Assembly (NCBI GenBank): GCA_910587105.1
Contig: CAJUMB010000008.1
Span: 24,257 to 88,256 of the forward strand
DNA length: 64,000 nt
Origin: an uncultured Lachnospiraceae bacterium
GTDB lineage: Bacteria; Bacillota; Clostridia; Lachnospirales; Lachnospiraceae
Direction: 5' to 3'
Position numbers and translations under genes: made by a program. Below the pieces are notes generated by a model, which made no database searches, had not been told where the DNA came from, and saw only the letters and a program-made list of their open reading frames with translations. This document shows positions 34,027-43,222 of the stretch, piece after piece (positions within the stretch are counted from its first letter, which is position 1; every line of letters starts with the position of its first letter).

Positions 34027-34773
34027 TTATAAAGTATTTAGTTTCTGCAGAGCCTTCTTGTCAATGACTACATCGGCATGTTCATGTAAATGAGCCTCAC
34101 CTGCACAGCTGAAGCCGTGCCCTGTTCCGAATTCTGATAAAATATTGCATACTTTATTAAATTCTTCCGGGGTATAAGAGGACTGATGAACAGCCAGCAG
34201 ATAATCACCGCTGCGTGAATCCTGATATAAGGTATTTATGCCCGAAAAATAGTTGTTCAGGCCATGGGCCGCTTTAATTACAGCATCCAGGTTTGGGAAT
34301 TGGAAAAGGCAGATTAAATTGACGGATGTTTCGGGCTGAGATGCGTTATCCTCCGGAGTTTTTTCACCGTTTTTCTTGCGTGCGGCATCGTTTTTCAGTT
34401 TGGATTCGTAAAGTTTCCGGAAAATGTCAATGATACTGTCAGCTCCGTCGATTTGTACTTCTGTCTCTTCACTGTCAGATGGGGTGGAGGGGGAAAATTT
34501 TGAAAACCTGGTATCCAGTTCTTCCGGATCTTCGACCTTAGTGATAATCAGGATAATGCTGTCTGCATTAATGGGGATAGCTTCGATCATCAGAGGAATG
34601 TTATCTGCTTCAAAGCCAAACTGGCTGTGCGCCTGGCGCATCATATCCCGAAATAGGTTCTTAGCTTTCTCTGTTCCATATGCCAGCTCGCTGAGGTGAA
34701 TCTGGTGGCTGTCCAAATCCTCTCTGGTAAGGGTGCAGCGTATTTGGTTTTCGTTGATCTTTTCTATTTTCAT
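34027..34773 (-). CDS. mecA: MecA, ClpC adaptor protein
   Basis: 248 residues starting MKIEKINENQIRCTLTREDL, the MecA N terminus that binds substrates. The C-terminal half (LICLFQFPNLDAVIKAAHGL; GDYLLAVHQSSY) is the ClpC-binding domain. A Ser/Asp/Glu-rich linker (90-165) joins them. It delivers proteins to ClpC/ClpP. The start at 34773 is used; the frame stays open upstream but lacks MecA homology there. Confidence 0.9.
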   Translation of the reverse strand: MKIEKINENQIRCTLTREDLDSHQIHLSELAYGTEKAKNLFRDMMRQAHSQFGFEADNIPLMIEAIPINADSIILIITKVEDPEELDTRFSKFSPSTPSDSEETEVQIDGADSIIDIFRKLYESKLKNDAARKKNGEKTPEDNASQPETSVNLICLFQFPNLDAVIKAAHGLNNYFSGINTLYQDSRSGDYLLAVHQSSYTPEEFNKVCNILSEFGTGHGFSCAGEAHLHEHADVVIDKKALQKLNTL

Positions 34774-34884
34774 ATCATCACATCCTATTCTTGGTCCGGG
34801 TATCAAAATGACAGAATTTGATAGGCAGACCATTCTTGTAGATGAACGGATATCATCTCCTTGGTTTGGTTACACTACTATCAT

Positions 34885-34914
34885 ATTATATACTACTTCA
34901 AGTAAATATGTAAA
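34885..34914 (-). promoter_or_regulatory. mecA-proximal promoter
   Basis: Minus strand TTTACA (34914-34909), 18-bp spacer, TATAAT (34890-34885). Leader of about 105 nt. Confidence 0.55.
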
Positions 34915-34972
34915 GGAATTCGGTTGATTTTTTTGCTGTACTTCCCCTTATGTAAAGCTCTCCCCGATCTTT

Positions 34973-35001
34973 ATTATACACACATATTCAGAAAAACACA
35001 A
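34973..35001 (-). promoter_or_regulatory. mecA-distal promoter
   Basis: Minus strand TTGTGT (35001-34996), 17-bp spacer, TATAAT (34978-34973). Would give a leader of about 190 nt. Confidence 0.5.
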
Positions 35002-35068
35002 TAAGTGGATATAAATGGTGTACTAATATAAATTATTGGGGAAAATGGTAAAAAATCTATAAAATCCC

Positions 35069-35096
35069 TTGCAAATCATAAAACAGAGATTATAAT
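35069..35096 (+). promoter_or_regulatory. SigA promoter
   Basis: TTGCAA (35069-35074), 16-bp spacer, TATAAT (35091-35096). Confidence 0.6.
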
Positions 35097-35298
35097 AGAC
35101 ATCAGAAAAGACAGTTTAGACAACTGATAAGCGTGAAATAAAAAGTATTAAGTGACATAAATATGATCTACATGTCCTGTAATAGTCCCATTCTATGATT
35201 AAAGCGTCAAAAGTCTATAAGAAATTCAGCGGTTTTCTGCCGCACATAATTTCCAGAACCCAGATACAGCTGTCAAAGAGGCTGTCTTTTCTAAACCT

Positions 35299-35580
35299 GT
35301 GGTGCTTATCGAAATACGCAAGAAAGGAGAGGGCAAAACGTATTATTCACGAAAGAAAACAAAGCGGAATAAAAATGTAGACCCGGGCCGTCTGCGGCAT
35401 GAGCTGGAATTGTACCGCCAGAATGGAGTGTCATTGAATCTGGAGGGGTGGCCCAGCAATCCTTCTGAGATTGTGCGGGCGCATTTGATCGCAGAGTCCG
35501 GCAGCTACATGCGGGATTACGAGCAGGATGAGAAAGGAGCGATTCGGAAAATAGATTTTGATAAGATTCGTATGATCTAA
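35299..35580 (+). CDS. Small protein of unknown function (possibly a remnant)
   Basis: 93 residues from a GTG; the same frame is open back to 35221 without an ATG. Codon use and composition look coding: IRKKGEGKTYYSRKK, then DPGRLRHELELYRQNGVSLN and GWPSNPSEIVRAHLIAESGS. No ribosome site fits the GTG well, and an ATG 35195 lies in another frame, so a frameshift or lost 5' end is possible. I do not recognise a family. Its 3' end carries the promoter of the RNA gene that follows. Confidence 0.5.
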   Translation: MVLIEIRKKGEGKTYYSRKKTKRNKNVDPGRLRHELELYRQNGVSLNLEGWPSNPSEIVRAHLIAESGSYMRDYEQDEKGAIRKIDFDKIRMI

Positions 35581-35586
35581 TATACT
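35558..35586 (+). promoter_or_regulatory. SigA promoter of the structured RNA
   Basis: TTGATA (35558-35563), 17-bp spacer, TATACT (35581-35586). The predicted start (35592-35593) coincides with the 5' base of the closing stem. Confidence 0.75.
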
Positions 35587-35591
35587 ATTTT

Positions 35592-35830
35592 GCAGATACT
35601 CAAACACTAAACACCCGTTATTTCCGCCAGTGCCGTGTTGGATGCAGCCGGCAATGCCAGCGCACTGTCTCCGTCATCCCCCTGCCCTGACAAAAAGATC
35701 AGGCACTTAAGTTCCGAGTATCTGCGAATCGGTGTACTGCCGGCTTAAAGCCCAGGCTGGCCCCCCGCAGGCACATAGAATCAGGCAGTTTCCTGGCAAA
35801 TAACTGTGTATAACCAGTCTGCGGGGGAAA
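35592..35830 (+). ncRNA. Structured non-coding RNA candidate, class not identified
   Basis: No frame is credible here and the base composition is unlike the AT-rich spacers around it. GCAGATACTC (35592-35601) is perfectly complementary to GAGTATCTGC (35716-35725), closing a domain that contains CAGTGC/GCACTG with an inner TGTTGG/CCAGCG stem (35628-35666) and TGCCCTGA/TCAGGCA (35683-35704). A second domain has GCCGGCTT/AGGCTGGC (35739-35761) and CCCCCGCAG (35762-35770) with CTGCGGGGG (35819-35827). The 3' end is set at the last stem; no T-rich terminator follows. It is not a tRNA, tmRNA, SRP or RNase P RNA by eye. The raiA and 6S classes should be tested first. Confidence 0.6.
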
Positions 35831-35913
35831 TGTGGTATATACTTTCAGAAAACGGAATCAACCGCGAAAAAAATCGAAAAAGTGGATTTTATTAATGACT
35901 GTAAGGAAAAATA

Positions 35914-35922
35914 TGCTATAAT
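35914..35922 (+). promoter_or_regulatory. Extended -10 promoter of the GH18 gene
   Basis: TGCTATAAT (35914-35922), with start near 35929 and ATG at 35944. It makes the GH18 mRNA separate from the upstream RNA. Confidence 0.55.
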
Positions 35923-35943
35923 GGATTCCGTAGGAGGAAAGAG

Positions 35944-37666
35944 TATGCCGTATAATAGAAGCAGAAGGACCAGAAGAAACAGAAAACAGAGACTTAACCA
36001 GATATTAATTGTTGCTTTATTGATTATTCTGTTCGGTATTGTGGGGATGGCGGTACATCTGATACAGAAGTATACGCCCACAAAAGAACGGATGGATTCA
36101 TCCGCCTATTATGGGATTACAAACGAAGAGGAGATTCCACTGATTTTTGGGACAGAGATCCTTGAGACGACAGGAAGGCTGGCAGACGGGGAGATTTATG
36201 TGCCATTGGAAGCAGTGAACAGCTATCTGAATAAACGGTTTTATTGGGATGCCAATGAAAATATATTGATTTATACAACCCCTACAGAGAAAATGATTAT
36301 CACGCCGGAGAGCGATACATACATGGCAGGGGAAGAAAAAAGGAAAGCAGACGGATGGATCTGCAGGGCCCTGGGGGATATTCTTTATATCAATATTTCG
36401 TTTGTAAAGCAATTTACGGATATTGAATATACGTTATTGGAAGAACCCAGCCGTCTGGTGGTCCAGTATCAGTGGTCCGGCGTACAGGTGGTGAAAGTAA
36501 AGGAAGATACCCAGGTACGCTACAGGGGCGGAATCAAGAGTGAGATACTGACGGATGTGGCAGAGGGGGCTGTGCTGCGGATGATCGACGACCTGGATGA
36601 CTGGAAGTGCGTGGCTACGGAAGATGGGTATATTGGGTATATAAAAACCAGCAAATTAGAAGGCGCACAGGAAACACAGAACTTTGAGAGGGAGTTTCAG
36701 GCACCGGAATATACAAGGATATCCAGAGAGTACCCCATTAACCTCACATGGCATCAGGTGAGCAACATGGATGCAAATGATGCCATGCATGTGCTGGCAA
36801 AAAATACGCAGGGTGTGAATGTGATATCGCCCACCTGGTTTTCCCTTGCAGATAATCAGGGGCATATCACAAGCCTGGCGTCTGTAGAATACGTACAGGA
36901 AGCCCACGCCAAAGGGATGGAAGTGTGGGGCCTGGTCAGCAACTTTGATGAGAATGTCAGCACCTTTGAAGTTCTGTCACATACAGCTTCCAGAACAAAA
37001 CTGGTGAATTCATTGGTGCAGGCGGCGCGGCAGTATGGTCTGGATGGGGTTAATGTGGATCTGGAGAATCTCAGTGAGGATACAGGACCTCATTTCATCC
37101 AGTTTCTGAGGGAGCTGTCAATTCTCTGCAGGCTTCATCAGCTGGTACTGTCAGTGGATAATCCTGTTCCCCAGGAATTTACAGAGCATTACGCAAGGCA
37201 GGAACAGGGAGAAATCGTAGATTACGTGATTATTATGGGATATGATGAAAATTATGCCGGTTCTCCCACGGCGGGGTCTGTGGCCTCTTATCCCTGGGTG
37301 AAGCAGGGTGTGGAAGATACGGTTGCTGTGGTGCCTGCGGAGAAAGTAATCAATGCAGTTCCCTTTTATACCCGGATTTGGAAGACTCAGGCTGGCAGCC
37401 TCACCAGCGAGGCGGTGGGGATGCAGGATGCGGCGCGGGTGATGAAAGAACACGGGGTTACGACCTACTGGGACAAAGATGCCTGTCAGAACTATGGGGA
37501 ATATGATGACGGAGAAGCCTTTTACCAGGTTTGGCTGGAAGACGAGGAGTCTCTGGGTGTGAAGATGGGACTTGTAAAAGATTACGGCCTGGCAGGTGTG
37601 GCATCCTGGAGGCTGGGATTCGAGAGAAAGACGATATGGAAGGTACTGCGTGATGGCCTGGAATAA
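35944..37666 (+). CDS. Membrane-anchored SH3 / glycoside hydrolase family 18 protein
   Basis: 573 residues; ATG 35944 has TAGGAGG upstream. Basic N terminus (RRTRRNRKQR) and one membrane helix (ILIVALLIILFGIVGMAV), then a copper-amine-oxidase-N-like domain (60-170), an SH3-like domain (about 185-240) and a GH18 barrel (250-570). The GH18 catalytic motif is complete: LDGVNVDLEN (about 365-374). Such proteins (YaaH/YdhD-like) hydrolyse peptidoglycan glycans, often in sporulating bacteria. Expected to sit outside the membrane, N terminus inside. Confidence 0.88.
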
Positions 37667-38240
37667 AATGACAAGTTATAAAAAGACTAAGGAGTGGAAA
37701 GCTGTGAATCAGGGTGCAGGAGAAGAGGTAAGGGCATCGGCGGATGAAATGGAAAGGGAAACCCGAAAAAAATGTGATGCCATGCTGCTGGCCGCCCAGA
37801 AAGAGGCGGGAGATGTGCGCCAGCAGGCTTTGAGAGCGGCGCAGGCCACAAGAGAGGAAGGGAAAAAAGAGGCGGAGGCGTTAGTGGCTGCTGCGGTGAA
37901 GCAGGCAGAAGAAATCCGGACAAAAACGCAGAAAGAGAGAAAGGCTGTGCTTGCACAGACAGAGAGAGAGGCCTATGAGATTTTGGAGCGGGCGGAGGAA
38001 GAGGCTGCAGAGGTCAGGGAAAGGGCGGCACAGGCAGCCAGAGCCATCTGTCAGAGCACAATGAAGGAAGCCCGGGGAATTTATCTGGAGCTGCAGGATG
38101 AAATGAACCATATGATTGATGGCATTAACCAGGCTCAGAACAGTTTTATGAAATCCTATAAAGAAGTACATCAGATTTTGGATACCATTCCCGGAAAGCT
38201 GATTCGGCTGGACGGGGAGGAGGACGAGCTGGAAGATTAA
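37653..38240 (+). CDS. Cytoplasmic coiled-coil protein (ATP synthase b/DivIVA-like composition)
   Basis: 195 residues from ATG 37653, overlapping the GH18 stop; GTG 37704 has a better site (AAGGAG, 9-base spacing) and may be the true start. Residues about 20-160 are a long Glu/Lys/Ala-rich coiled coil (AAQKEAGDVRQQALRAAQ; AEEEAAEVRERAAQAARA). No membrane segment or catalytic motif. The family is not recognised. Position between GH18 and an amidase suggests a cell-wall or division role, an inference from context only. Confidence 0.7.
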   Translation: MAWNKMTSYKKTKEWKAVNQGAGEEVRASADEMERETRKKCDAMLLAAQKEAGDVRQQALRAAQATREEGKKEAEALVAAAVKQAEEIRTKTQKERKAVLAQTEREAYEILERAEEEAAEVRERAAQAARAICQSTMKEARGIYLELQDEMNHMIDGINQAQNSFMKSYKEVHQILDTIPGKLIRLDGEEDELED

Positions 38241-38260
38241 GTGCAAATTATGTATTCCTT

Positions 38261-38305
38261 ATACCCTCTGCCGCATATATTTAACAGAATATGCGCAGAG
38301 GGTAT
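38261..38305 (+). promoter_or_regulatory. Strong hairpin directly before the amidase start
   Basis: ATACCCTCTGCCGCATAT (38261-38278) pairs with ATATGCGCAGAGGGTAT (38289-38305), one bulged C. The AGAGGG that would serve as ribosome site is inside the 3' arm and the ATG follows 5 bases after the stem. With TTTAT after it, it could also act as a weak terminator. Confidence 0.7.
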
Positions 38306-38310
38306 TTTAT

Positions 38311-39000
38311 ATGAAATCAAGAAAGCCTTTGGAACTTTGTATGGGGATTCTGCTGATTGCAGGTGCACTGGCATTGTCCAGGGAGGTGGTACAGGTGATC
38401 AGCAAAAACCAGAGAGCGGCGAAGACCATTGTGGTGGACGCCGGCCATGGAGGCAGTGACCCGGGGATGGTAACAGAAGAATTAAAAGAGAAAGATCTGA
38501 ATCTGGCCATTGCGAAAATGTTGAAAACCCATTTGGAAAAAGAAGGGTATTATGTGGAGATGACACGGACAGAGGATACGGGGCTGTATCAGGAAGGTTC
38601 CAGAAATAAGAAAGCGCAGGATATGCAGAATCGTGTGGCGTTTATTGCAGAGAAGACCCCCCTGCTTACCGTCAGCATCCATCAAAACAGTTATCCGGAC
38701 CCATCAGTGAAAGGCCCGCAGGTGTTTTATTATGCAGACTCTGCAGAGGGAGAAAAACTGGCGGATTGTATACAGAAACAGATGAACGAGAGGCTGGAGA
38801 CAGAGAATCCTCGTGAGGCAAAAGGAAATACCAGTTATTATCTGTTAAAAAAGAGTTCCGGGGTTTTGAATATCATAGAATGCGGATTTATGACAAATCC
38901 ACAGGAGGCGGCCAGTCTTCAGGACAAAGGATATCAGCAGAAAGTGGTGGAGGCAGTCGGGGCGGGAATTACGGACTATTTACAGGGAAAAGAGGAATAA
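38311..39000 (+). CDS. N-acetylmuramoyl-L-alanine amidase (Amidase_3)
   Basis: 229 residues. Signal anchor (PLELCMGILLIAGALALS) then the zinc amidase core: VVDAGHGGSDPGM (His), Glu in EKDLNLAIAK, VSIHQNSY (His) and IIECGFMTNPQEA (catalytic Glu). It cuts the amide between MurNAc and the stem peptide outside the cell. CwlD-like in size, so a role in spore cortex or cell separation is possible. Translation is probably governed by the hairpin above. Confidence 0.93.
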   Translation: MKSRKPLELCMGILLIAGALALSREVVQVISKNQRAAKTIVVDAGHGGSDPGMVTEELKEKDLNLAIAKMLKTHLEKEGYYVEMTRTEDTGLYQEGSRNKKAQDMQNRVAFIAEKTPLLTVSIHQNSYPDPSVKGPQVFYYADSAEGEKLADCIQKQMNERLETENPREAKGNTSYYLLKKSSGVLNIIECGFMTNPQEAASLQDKGYQQKVVEAVGAGITDYLQGKEE

Positions 39001-39087
39001 TACTCTGGTCTCTGCTCTGATTATGTGATATAGTAGACAGGTACCTTCTGGTACATGCAAGTCGAGACAATTCAGAGAGGAGGCGCA

Positions 39088-39804
39088 ATGGATAAGCTTT
39101 ATATAGTGATGCCTGTGTACAACGAAGAAGAAAACATCCAAAGAGTAATCGCACAGTGGCATCCGGTGGTGGAAGGAATCGGACCGGAAAGCCGGCTGGT
39201 GCTGATTGACGACGGAAGTCAGGACAATACTTATTCGATTGCGGTGGGATTGAAAGAGATTTACCCGCAGCTGGCCGTTTATACAAAAGAAAACCAGGGG
39301 CACGGTCCCACTGTGCTTCGGGGTTATCGGTATGCCATCCGCCATGGTGCTGATTATGTATTTCAGACAGACTCGGATGGCCAGACTCTGCCTTCAGAAT
39401 TTTCAAAGTTCTGGAGAAACCGGAGTAAATGCGGAATTCTGCTGGGAAACCGCATAAAGAGAGAAGACGGTCTGTGCAGAGCGGTTATTTCGAAGGGGGT
39501 GTTGCGCGGTGTGCTGTTGGCGGTATTTCATGTGTGGGAAAAGGATTCGAATACTCCTTACCGTCTCATGAAGTGCAGCCAGTTTAAGGAAGTGCTTCAA
39601 AAAGTACCAAAGAATTTTTTTCTGGCAAATGTGCTGATTACGATCATATACAGAAAGAACGGGATGGGTGTCTGTTACTATCCCATTACCTTCCTGAAAC
39701 GCCAGGGAGGAGAGAATACCATTAATATGAAGAGGATTTTCCAAATCGGAGTGCAGGCAGTGAGGCAGTTTGCAGTTCTGAGGAAAAGAGTGGAGTGTAG
39801 ATAA
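39088..39804 (+). CDS. Family 2 glycosyltransferase (dolichyl-P-mannose synthase-like)
   Basis: 238 residues from ATG 39088 (AGAGAGGAGG upstream). GT-A core: YIVMPVYNEEENIQRVI, LVLIDDGSQDNT, ENQGHGPTVLRGYRYAI and the metal-binding TDSDGQT. No C-terminal membrane helices. It probably loads a sugar on a lipid carrier, and its neighbour DUF2298 protein, a multi-span enzyme-like protein 13 bases downstream, may use the product. Confidence 0.85.
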   Translation: MDKLYIVMPVYNEEENIQRVIAQWHPVVEGIGPESRLVLIDDGSQDNTYSIAVGLKEIYPQLAVYTKENQGHGPTVLRGYRYAIRHGADYVFQTDSDGQTLPSEFSKFWRNRSKCGILLGNRIKREDGLCRAVISKGVLRGVLLAVFHVWEKDSNTPYRLMKCSQFKEVLQKVPKNFFLANVLITIIYRKNGMGVCYYPITFLKRQGGENTINMKRIFQIGVQAVRQFAVLRKRVECR

Positions 39805-39817
39805 AGGAGTCTTGGCG

Positions 39818-42016
39818 ATGGAAATACGGCGTGAATGGAAGCTCCCGAAAATAATGAAGATAAGGTGGGAGATAAAGATTCTGATAGGCATTTTACTGGT
39901 GCTGATGACAATTTTTCTCCTGCGGGGAGACAGCAAAACATATCTGGCCTGGTATCTGGCTGTCTGGGTGCTGGGATGCGGGTTTATGCCTCTGACGGGG
40001 ACTCTGTTCTCCGGTTATCAGGACCGGGGATGGATGTTTTCCAAAGTACTGGCCATTGGAATATCGGGTTATCTGACCTGGCTTTTAGTGACCTTGGGTA
40101 TCCTGAAATTTACGGCCGCATCCTGTCTGGGAGTGACGTTTGTGTGTGTGGCGGGGAATGGACTGCTGGCTTTTTGTCTGGATAAGAAAAAGCGTTATGT
40201 ACTTCCTGACAATCAGGGGGATTTGATCTTTGTGGAAGAGGTTATACTGTTCATGACGTTTTTATTGTGGACATATGTGGCAGGATTCCGGCCTCAGGCC
40301 CATGGAGTGGAAAAGTTCATGGACTATGGATTCATGGAAGCAATGATGCGCAGCACCACCCTTCCGGCACGGGATATGTGGTACAGCCAGGAACCCATGA
40401 ATTATTACTATGGGGGCCAGTATTATGCCGTGTATCTGACAAAACTCACAGGGACGCCGCTGGAGGCTGCTTATCATCTGATGCGTACATTGACAGCTGG
40501 TATGGCGTTTGCACTGCCCTTTTCCATTGTGCGCCAGGCAGCAGCAGATTATTATGGAAAAACCAGACGGATTCTTCCTGCTTTATCAGGGCTGCTGGCA
40601 GGGGCTGCTGTCTCTCTGGCGGGAAATATGCATTATGTGATATATGCCTGGATTCTCCCCCGGACGCCTCTGGGAAAAGGGGAAGAAGATTACTGGTTTC
40701 CCAGTTCCACCCGTTACATCGGGCATAACCCGGATACCATGGATAGGACAATTCACGAATTCCCTTCCTATTCATTCATTTTGGGAGATCTCCATGCCCA
40801 TGTGGTAAATGTTCTATTTGTGCTGGTGGTTATTGGTCTGTTGTATGGGTGGATGAAACGGAAAAAATACGACATGAGACGGGTGCTCTGGCAGTGGCCT
40901 CTGGTGATGTGCGGTATTTTTACCGGCATTTTCCAGTGGACCAATGCCTGGGACTTTGCCATTTATTATGTGACCGCGTGCGGTGTGTGTTTTTTCGGCA
41001 ATCTGCGTCGGTTTGGGAACTGGAAGCAGGGGATCGGCTTCAGTGCTGTGCAGTGGGTCCAGATGCTGCTGCTGGGATTTTTGACGGCACTGCCGTTTAC
41101 CCTGCGGTTTGACAGCAGTATGGCTCAGGGAGTCCGGTTTGTGAAAAATCATTCCGCATTTTATCAGTTTTGTATTTTGTGGGCGCTTCCCATTGCCGTG
41201 GTTCTTTTTTATCTGGTCAAGCTTTTTTTGGAGCGGGGAAAATGCAGACCGCTTTTGTGGCTGAAACGCACGAAAGCTTCGGATGTTTTCACCGCTGTTT
41301 TATGCCTGTGCGGGCTGGGGCTGATTATACTGCCGGAGATTGTGTATCTGCGGGATATTTATGAGGAGACTTCGGCCCGGTCCAATACTATGTTCAAGCT
41401 GACCTATCAGGCGTTTATTATGTTTGGCATCGGGATGGGATTTATTCTTCCCCGATTCCTCACTGCCGGGAAACAGAAGTGGATACGGGCAGTGGGGGCT
41501 CTTGGTATGGTGTGCTTACTGTGTACCATGGGGTTTACGGTTACCGGAGTGTCACAATGGAATGGAAAGGTATGGCATCGGGAAGGGTATCAGGGGCTGG
41601 ACTGTACCGCATATCTGGAGTCACAGTATCCCCAGGATGCCCCGGCAATCCGCTGGCTCAAGGCAAATATCCAGGGCAATCCAGTGGTTTTGGAGGCAAA
41701 CGGGGACAGTTACAGCGATTACTGCCGGGTATCTGCCATGACTGGACTGCCCACCATCCTGGGATGGTATACTCATGAGTGGCTGTGGCGGGAGGATACC
41801 AGCGACCTGAATGAGAAATCCCTGGAGATTGAAACCATATATACATCTGTGGATGAGGCACAGGTGCGGGAACTGCTGGAGGAATACCAGGTAGAATATA
41901 TTTTTGTGGGGCAGATGGAGAGAGATAAATATCCGGAGTTGAACGAAAACCTTCTGAGAAGCCTGGGAACTGCGGTTTTTGATGATGAGGCGCTGATTAT
42001 CCAGGTAGATGGATGA
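39818..42016 (+). CDS. DUF2298 polytopic membrane protein
   Basis: 732 residues from ATG 39818 (AAAGGAG). About a dozen membrane helices. Segments DYGFMEAMMRSTTLPARDMWYSQEP (cut here), NYYYGGQYYAVYLTKLTG, HEFPSYSFILGDLHAHVVN, and FQWTNAWDFAIYY are hallmarks of the DUF2298 (YYY) family, which resembles lipid-linked sugar glycosyltransferases of the GT-C type. Linked to the GT2 gene above. The acceptor is unknown. Confidence 0.85.
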   Translation: MEIRREWKLPKIMKIRWEIKILIGILLVLMTIFLLRGDSKTYLAWYLAVWVLGCGFMPLTGTLFSGYQDRGWMFSKVLAIGISGYLTWLLVTLGILKFTAASCLGVTFVCVAGNGLLAFCLDKKKRYVLPDNQGDLIFVEEVILFMTFLLWTYVAGFRPQAHGVEKFMDYGFMEAMMRSTTLPARDMWYSQEPMNYYYGGQYYAVYLTKLTGTPLEAAYHLMRTLTAGMAFALPFSIVRQAAADYYGKTRRILPALSGLLAGAAVSLAGNMHYVIYAWILPRTPLGKGEEDYWFPSSTRYIGHNPDTMDRTIHEFPSYSFILGDLHAHVVNVLFVLVVIGLLYGWMKRKKYDMRRVLWQWPLVMCGIFTGIFQWTNAWDFAIYYVTACGVCFFGNLRRFGNWKQGIGFSAVQWVQMLLLGFLTALPFTLRFDSSMAQGVRFVKNHSAFYQFCILWALPIAVVLFYLVKLFLERGKCRPLLWLKRTKASDVFTAVLCLCGLGLIILPEIVYLRDIYEETSARSNTMFKLTYQAFIMFGIGMGFILPRFLTAGKQKWIRAVGALGMVCLLCTMGFTVTGVSQWNGKVWHREGYQGLDCTAYLESQYPQDAPAIRWLKANIQGNPVVLEANGDSYSDYCRVSAMTGLPTILGWYTHEWLWREDTSDLNEKSLEIETIYTSVDEAQVRELLEEYQVEYIFVGQMERDKYPELNENLLRSLGTAVFDDEALIIQVDG

Positions 42017-42126
42017 GCATGATATTTTATGGCGGCCGGCAGGAATGGGTCTGTAAGGCGTCGTTTTGCTTTGCGGGAGATTTACCACTCATTCGGCTGC
42101 CGCTGCCCTCTAGAAAGAAGTTTGGA

Positions 42127-43209
42127 ATGAAAGCGGAATTGATAAAGATTAATCCGGAAAATCCGGAACAGGAGATTATTGACAGGGCTGGAAAAATTCT
42201 AAGAGAGGGAGGGCTGGTGGCGTTTCCCACAGAGACAGTCTATGGACTGGGAGGGGATGGATTAAATGCCAGGTCTTCAGCCAGGATTTATCAGGCGAAG
42301 GGCCGGCCTTCGGATAATCCGCTGATTATCCATATTGCCCAGATGGAGGATTTGAAAACTGCTGCCAGGCGGATACCAGAAGGGGCGGTCCGTCTGGCGG
42401 AGAAATTCTGGCCAGGTCCCCTTACGATGATTTTCCCAAAGACAGATGTGGTGCCCTATGAGAGCACAGGCGGGCTGGACAGTGTGGCTGTGCGCATGCC
42501 GGGTCATCCGGCGGCGCTGGCTCTGATCCGGGCGGGGGGAGGATTCGTAGCAGCCCCCAGTGCTAACCGCTCAGGAAGACCAAGCCCCACACTGGCTGCC
42601 CATGTGGCAGAGGATCTGGGGGATACCGTGGATATGATTCTGGACGGGGGAAGGGCCGGAATCGGCCTGGAATCAACGATTGTTGATTTTACAGAGGATG
42701 TGCCTGTGATTCTGAGGCCAGGGTATATTAACTTAGAGATGCTGGCTTCCTGTATTGGACAGGTGAACATGGACCCGGGTCTGCAGGAGCAGAACCGTCC
42801 GCCCAAAGCGCCGGGAATGCGCTACCGCCACTATTCGCCCCGTGCACCTCTCACCATAGTGGAGGGAGAGGCCGGCCGGGCTGCAGCATGTATCAATGAT
42901 CTGGCACATCTGGAGGAGCAGAAAGGCGGGCGGGCAGGCATACTGGCCTGCCAGGAAACAAAACATCTCTACCAGGCTGGTCTGGTAAAATGCATCGGAA
43001 GCCGCAGTCTGGACGAGACAATTGCCAAGCACCTGTATCAGGTGCTGCGGGAGTTTGACCAGGAACAGGTATCCTGTATCTATTCGGAATCCTTTGATAC
43101 GCCGCGGATGGGAACGGCGGTTATGAATCGTCTGCGGAAGGCGGCGGGGGGACGGGTGATCCGGGTGCCTGAGGCGGATGACTGCTGTCTAAATATACAT
43201 GATCTATAG
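42127..43209 (+). CDS. L-threonylcarbamoyladenylate synthase (Sua5 long form)
   Basis: 360 residues from ATG 42127; an upstream in-frame ATG at 42013 would add 38 unrelated residues. YrdC domain: AFPTETVYGLGGDG, YQAKGRPSDNPLIIHI, FWPGPLTMIF, SVAVRMPGHPAALALI, APSANRSGRPSPT. The C-terminal Sua5 domain (about 220-360; YRHYSPRAPLTIV) is present. It makes the precursor of t6A37 in ANN-decoding tRNAs. The start site has only a weak ribosome site. Confidence 0.92.
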   Translation: MKAELIKINPENPEQEIIDRAGKILREGGLVAFPTETVYGLGGDGLNARSSARIYQAKGRPSDNPLIIHIAQMEDLKTAARRIPEGAVRLAEKFWPGPLTMIFPKTDVVPYESTGGLDSVAVRMPGHPAALALIRAGGGFVAAPSANRSGRPSPTLAAHVAEDLGDTVDMILDGGRAGIGLESTIVDFTEDVPVILRPGYINLEMLASCIGQVNMDPGLQEQNRPPKAPGMRYRHYSPRAPLTIVEGEAGRAAACINDLAHLEEQKGGRAGILACQETKHLYQAGLVKCIGSRSLDETIAKHLYQVLREFDQEQVSCIYSESFDTPRMGTAVMNRLRKAAGGRVIRVPEADDCCLNIHDL

Positions 43210-43222
43210 AGAGGAGAAGAAA

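Larger units (their letters stand above)
34774..35298. other. AT-rich divergent intergenic region
   Basis: It contains two possible minus-strand promoters for mecA and a plus-strand promoter (35069-35096) for the next frame. A TTG/ATG-type frame at 35195-35380 overlaps the gene-like frame and is not supported by codon use. Confidence 0.5.

Noticed and set aside
34774..34833. 20-residue N-terminal extension of MecA
   Set aside because: MecA begins at MKIEKI; the upstream part lacks a ribosome site and overlaps the leader.
42013..42126. 38-residue N-terminal extension of Sua5
   Set aside because: The added residues do not resemble the family and Sua5 normally begins near MKAELIKIN; ATG 42127 preferred.
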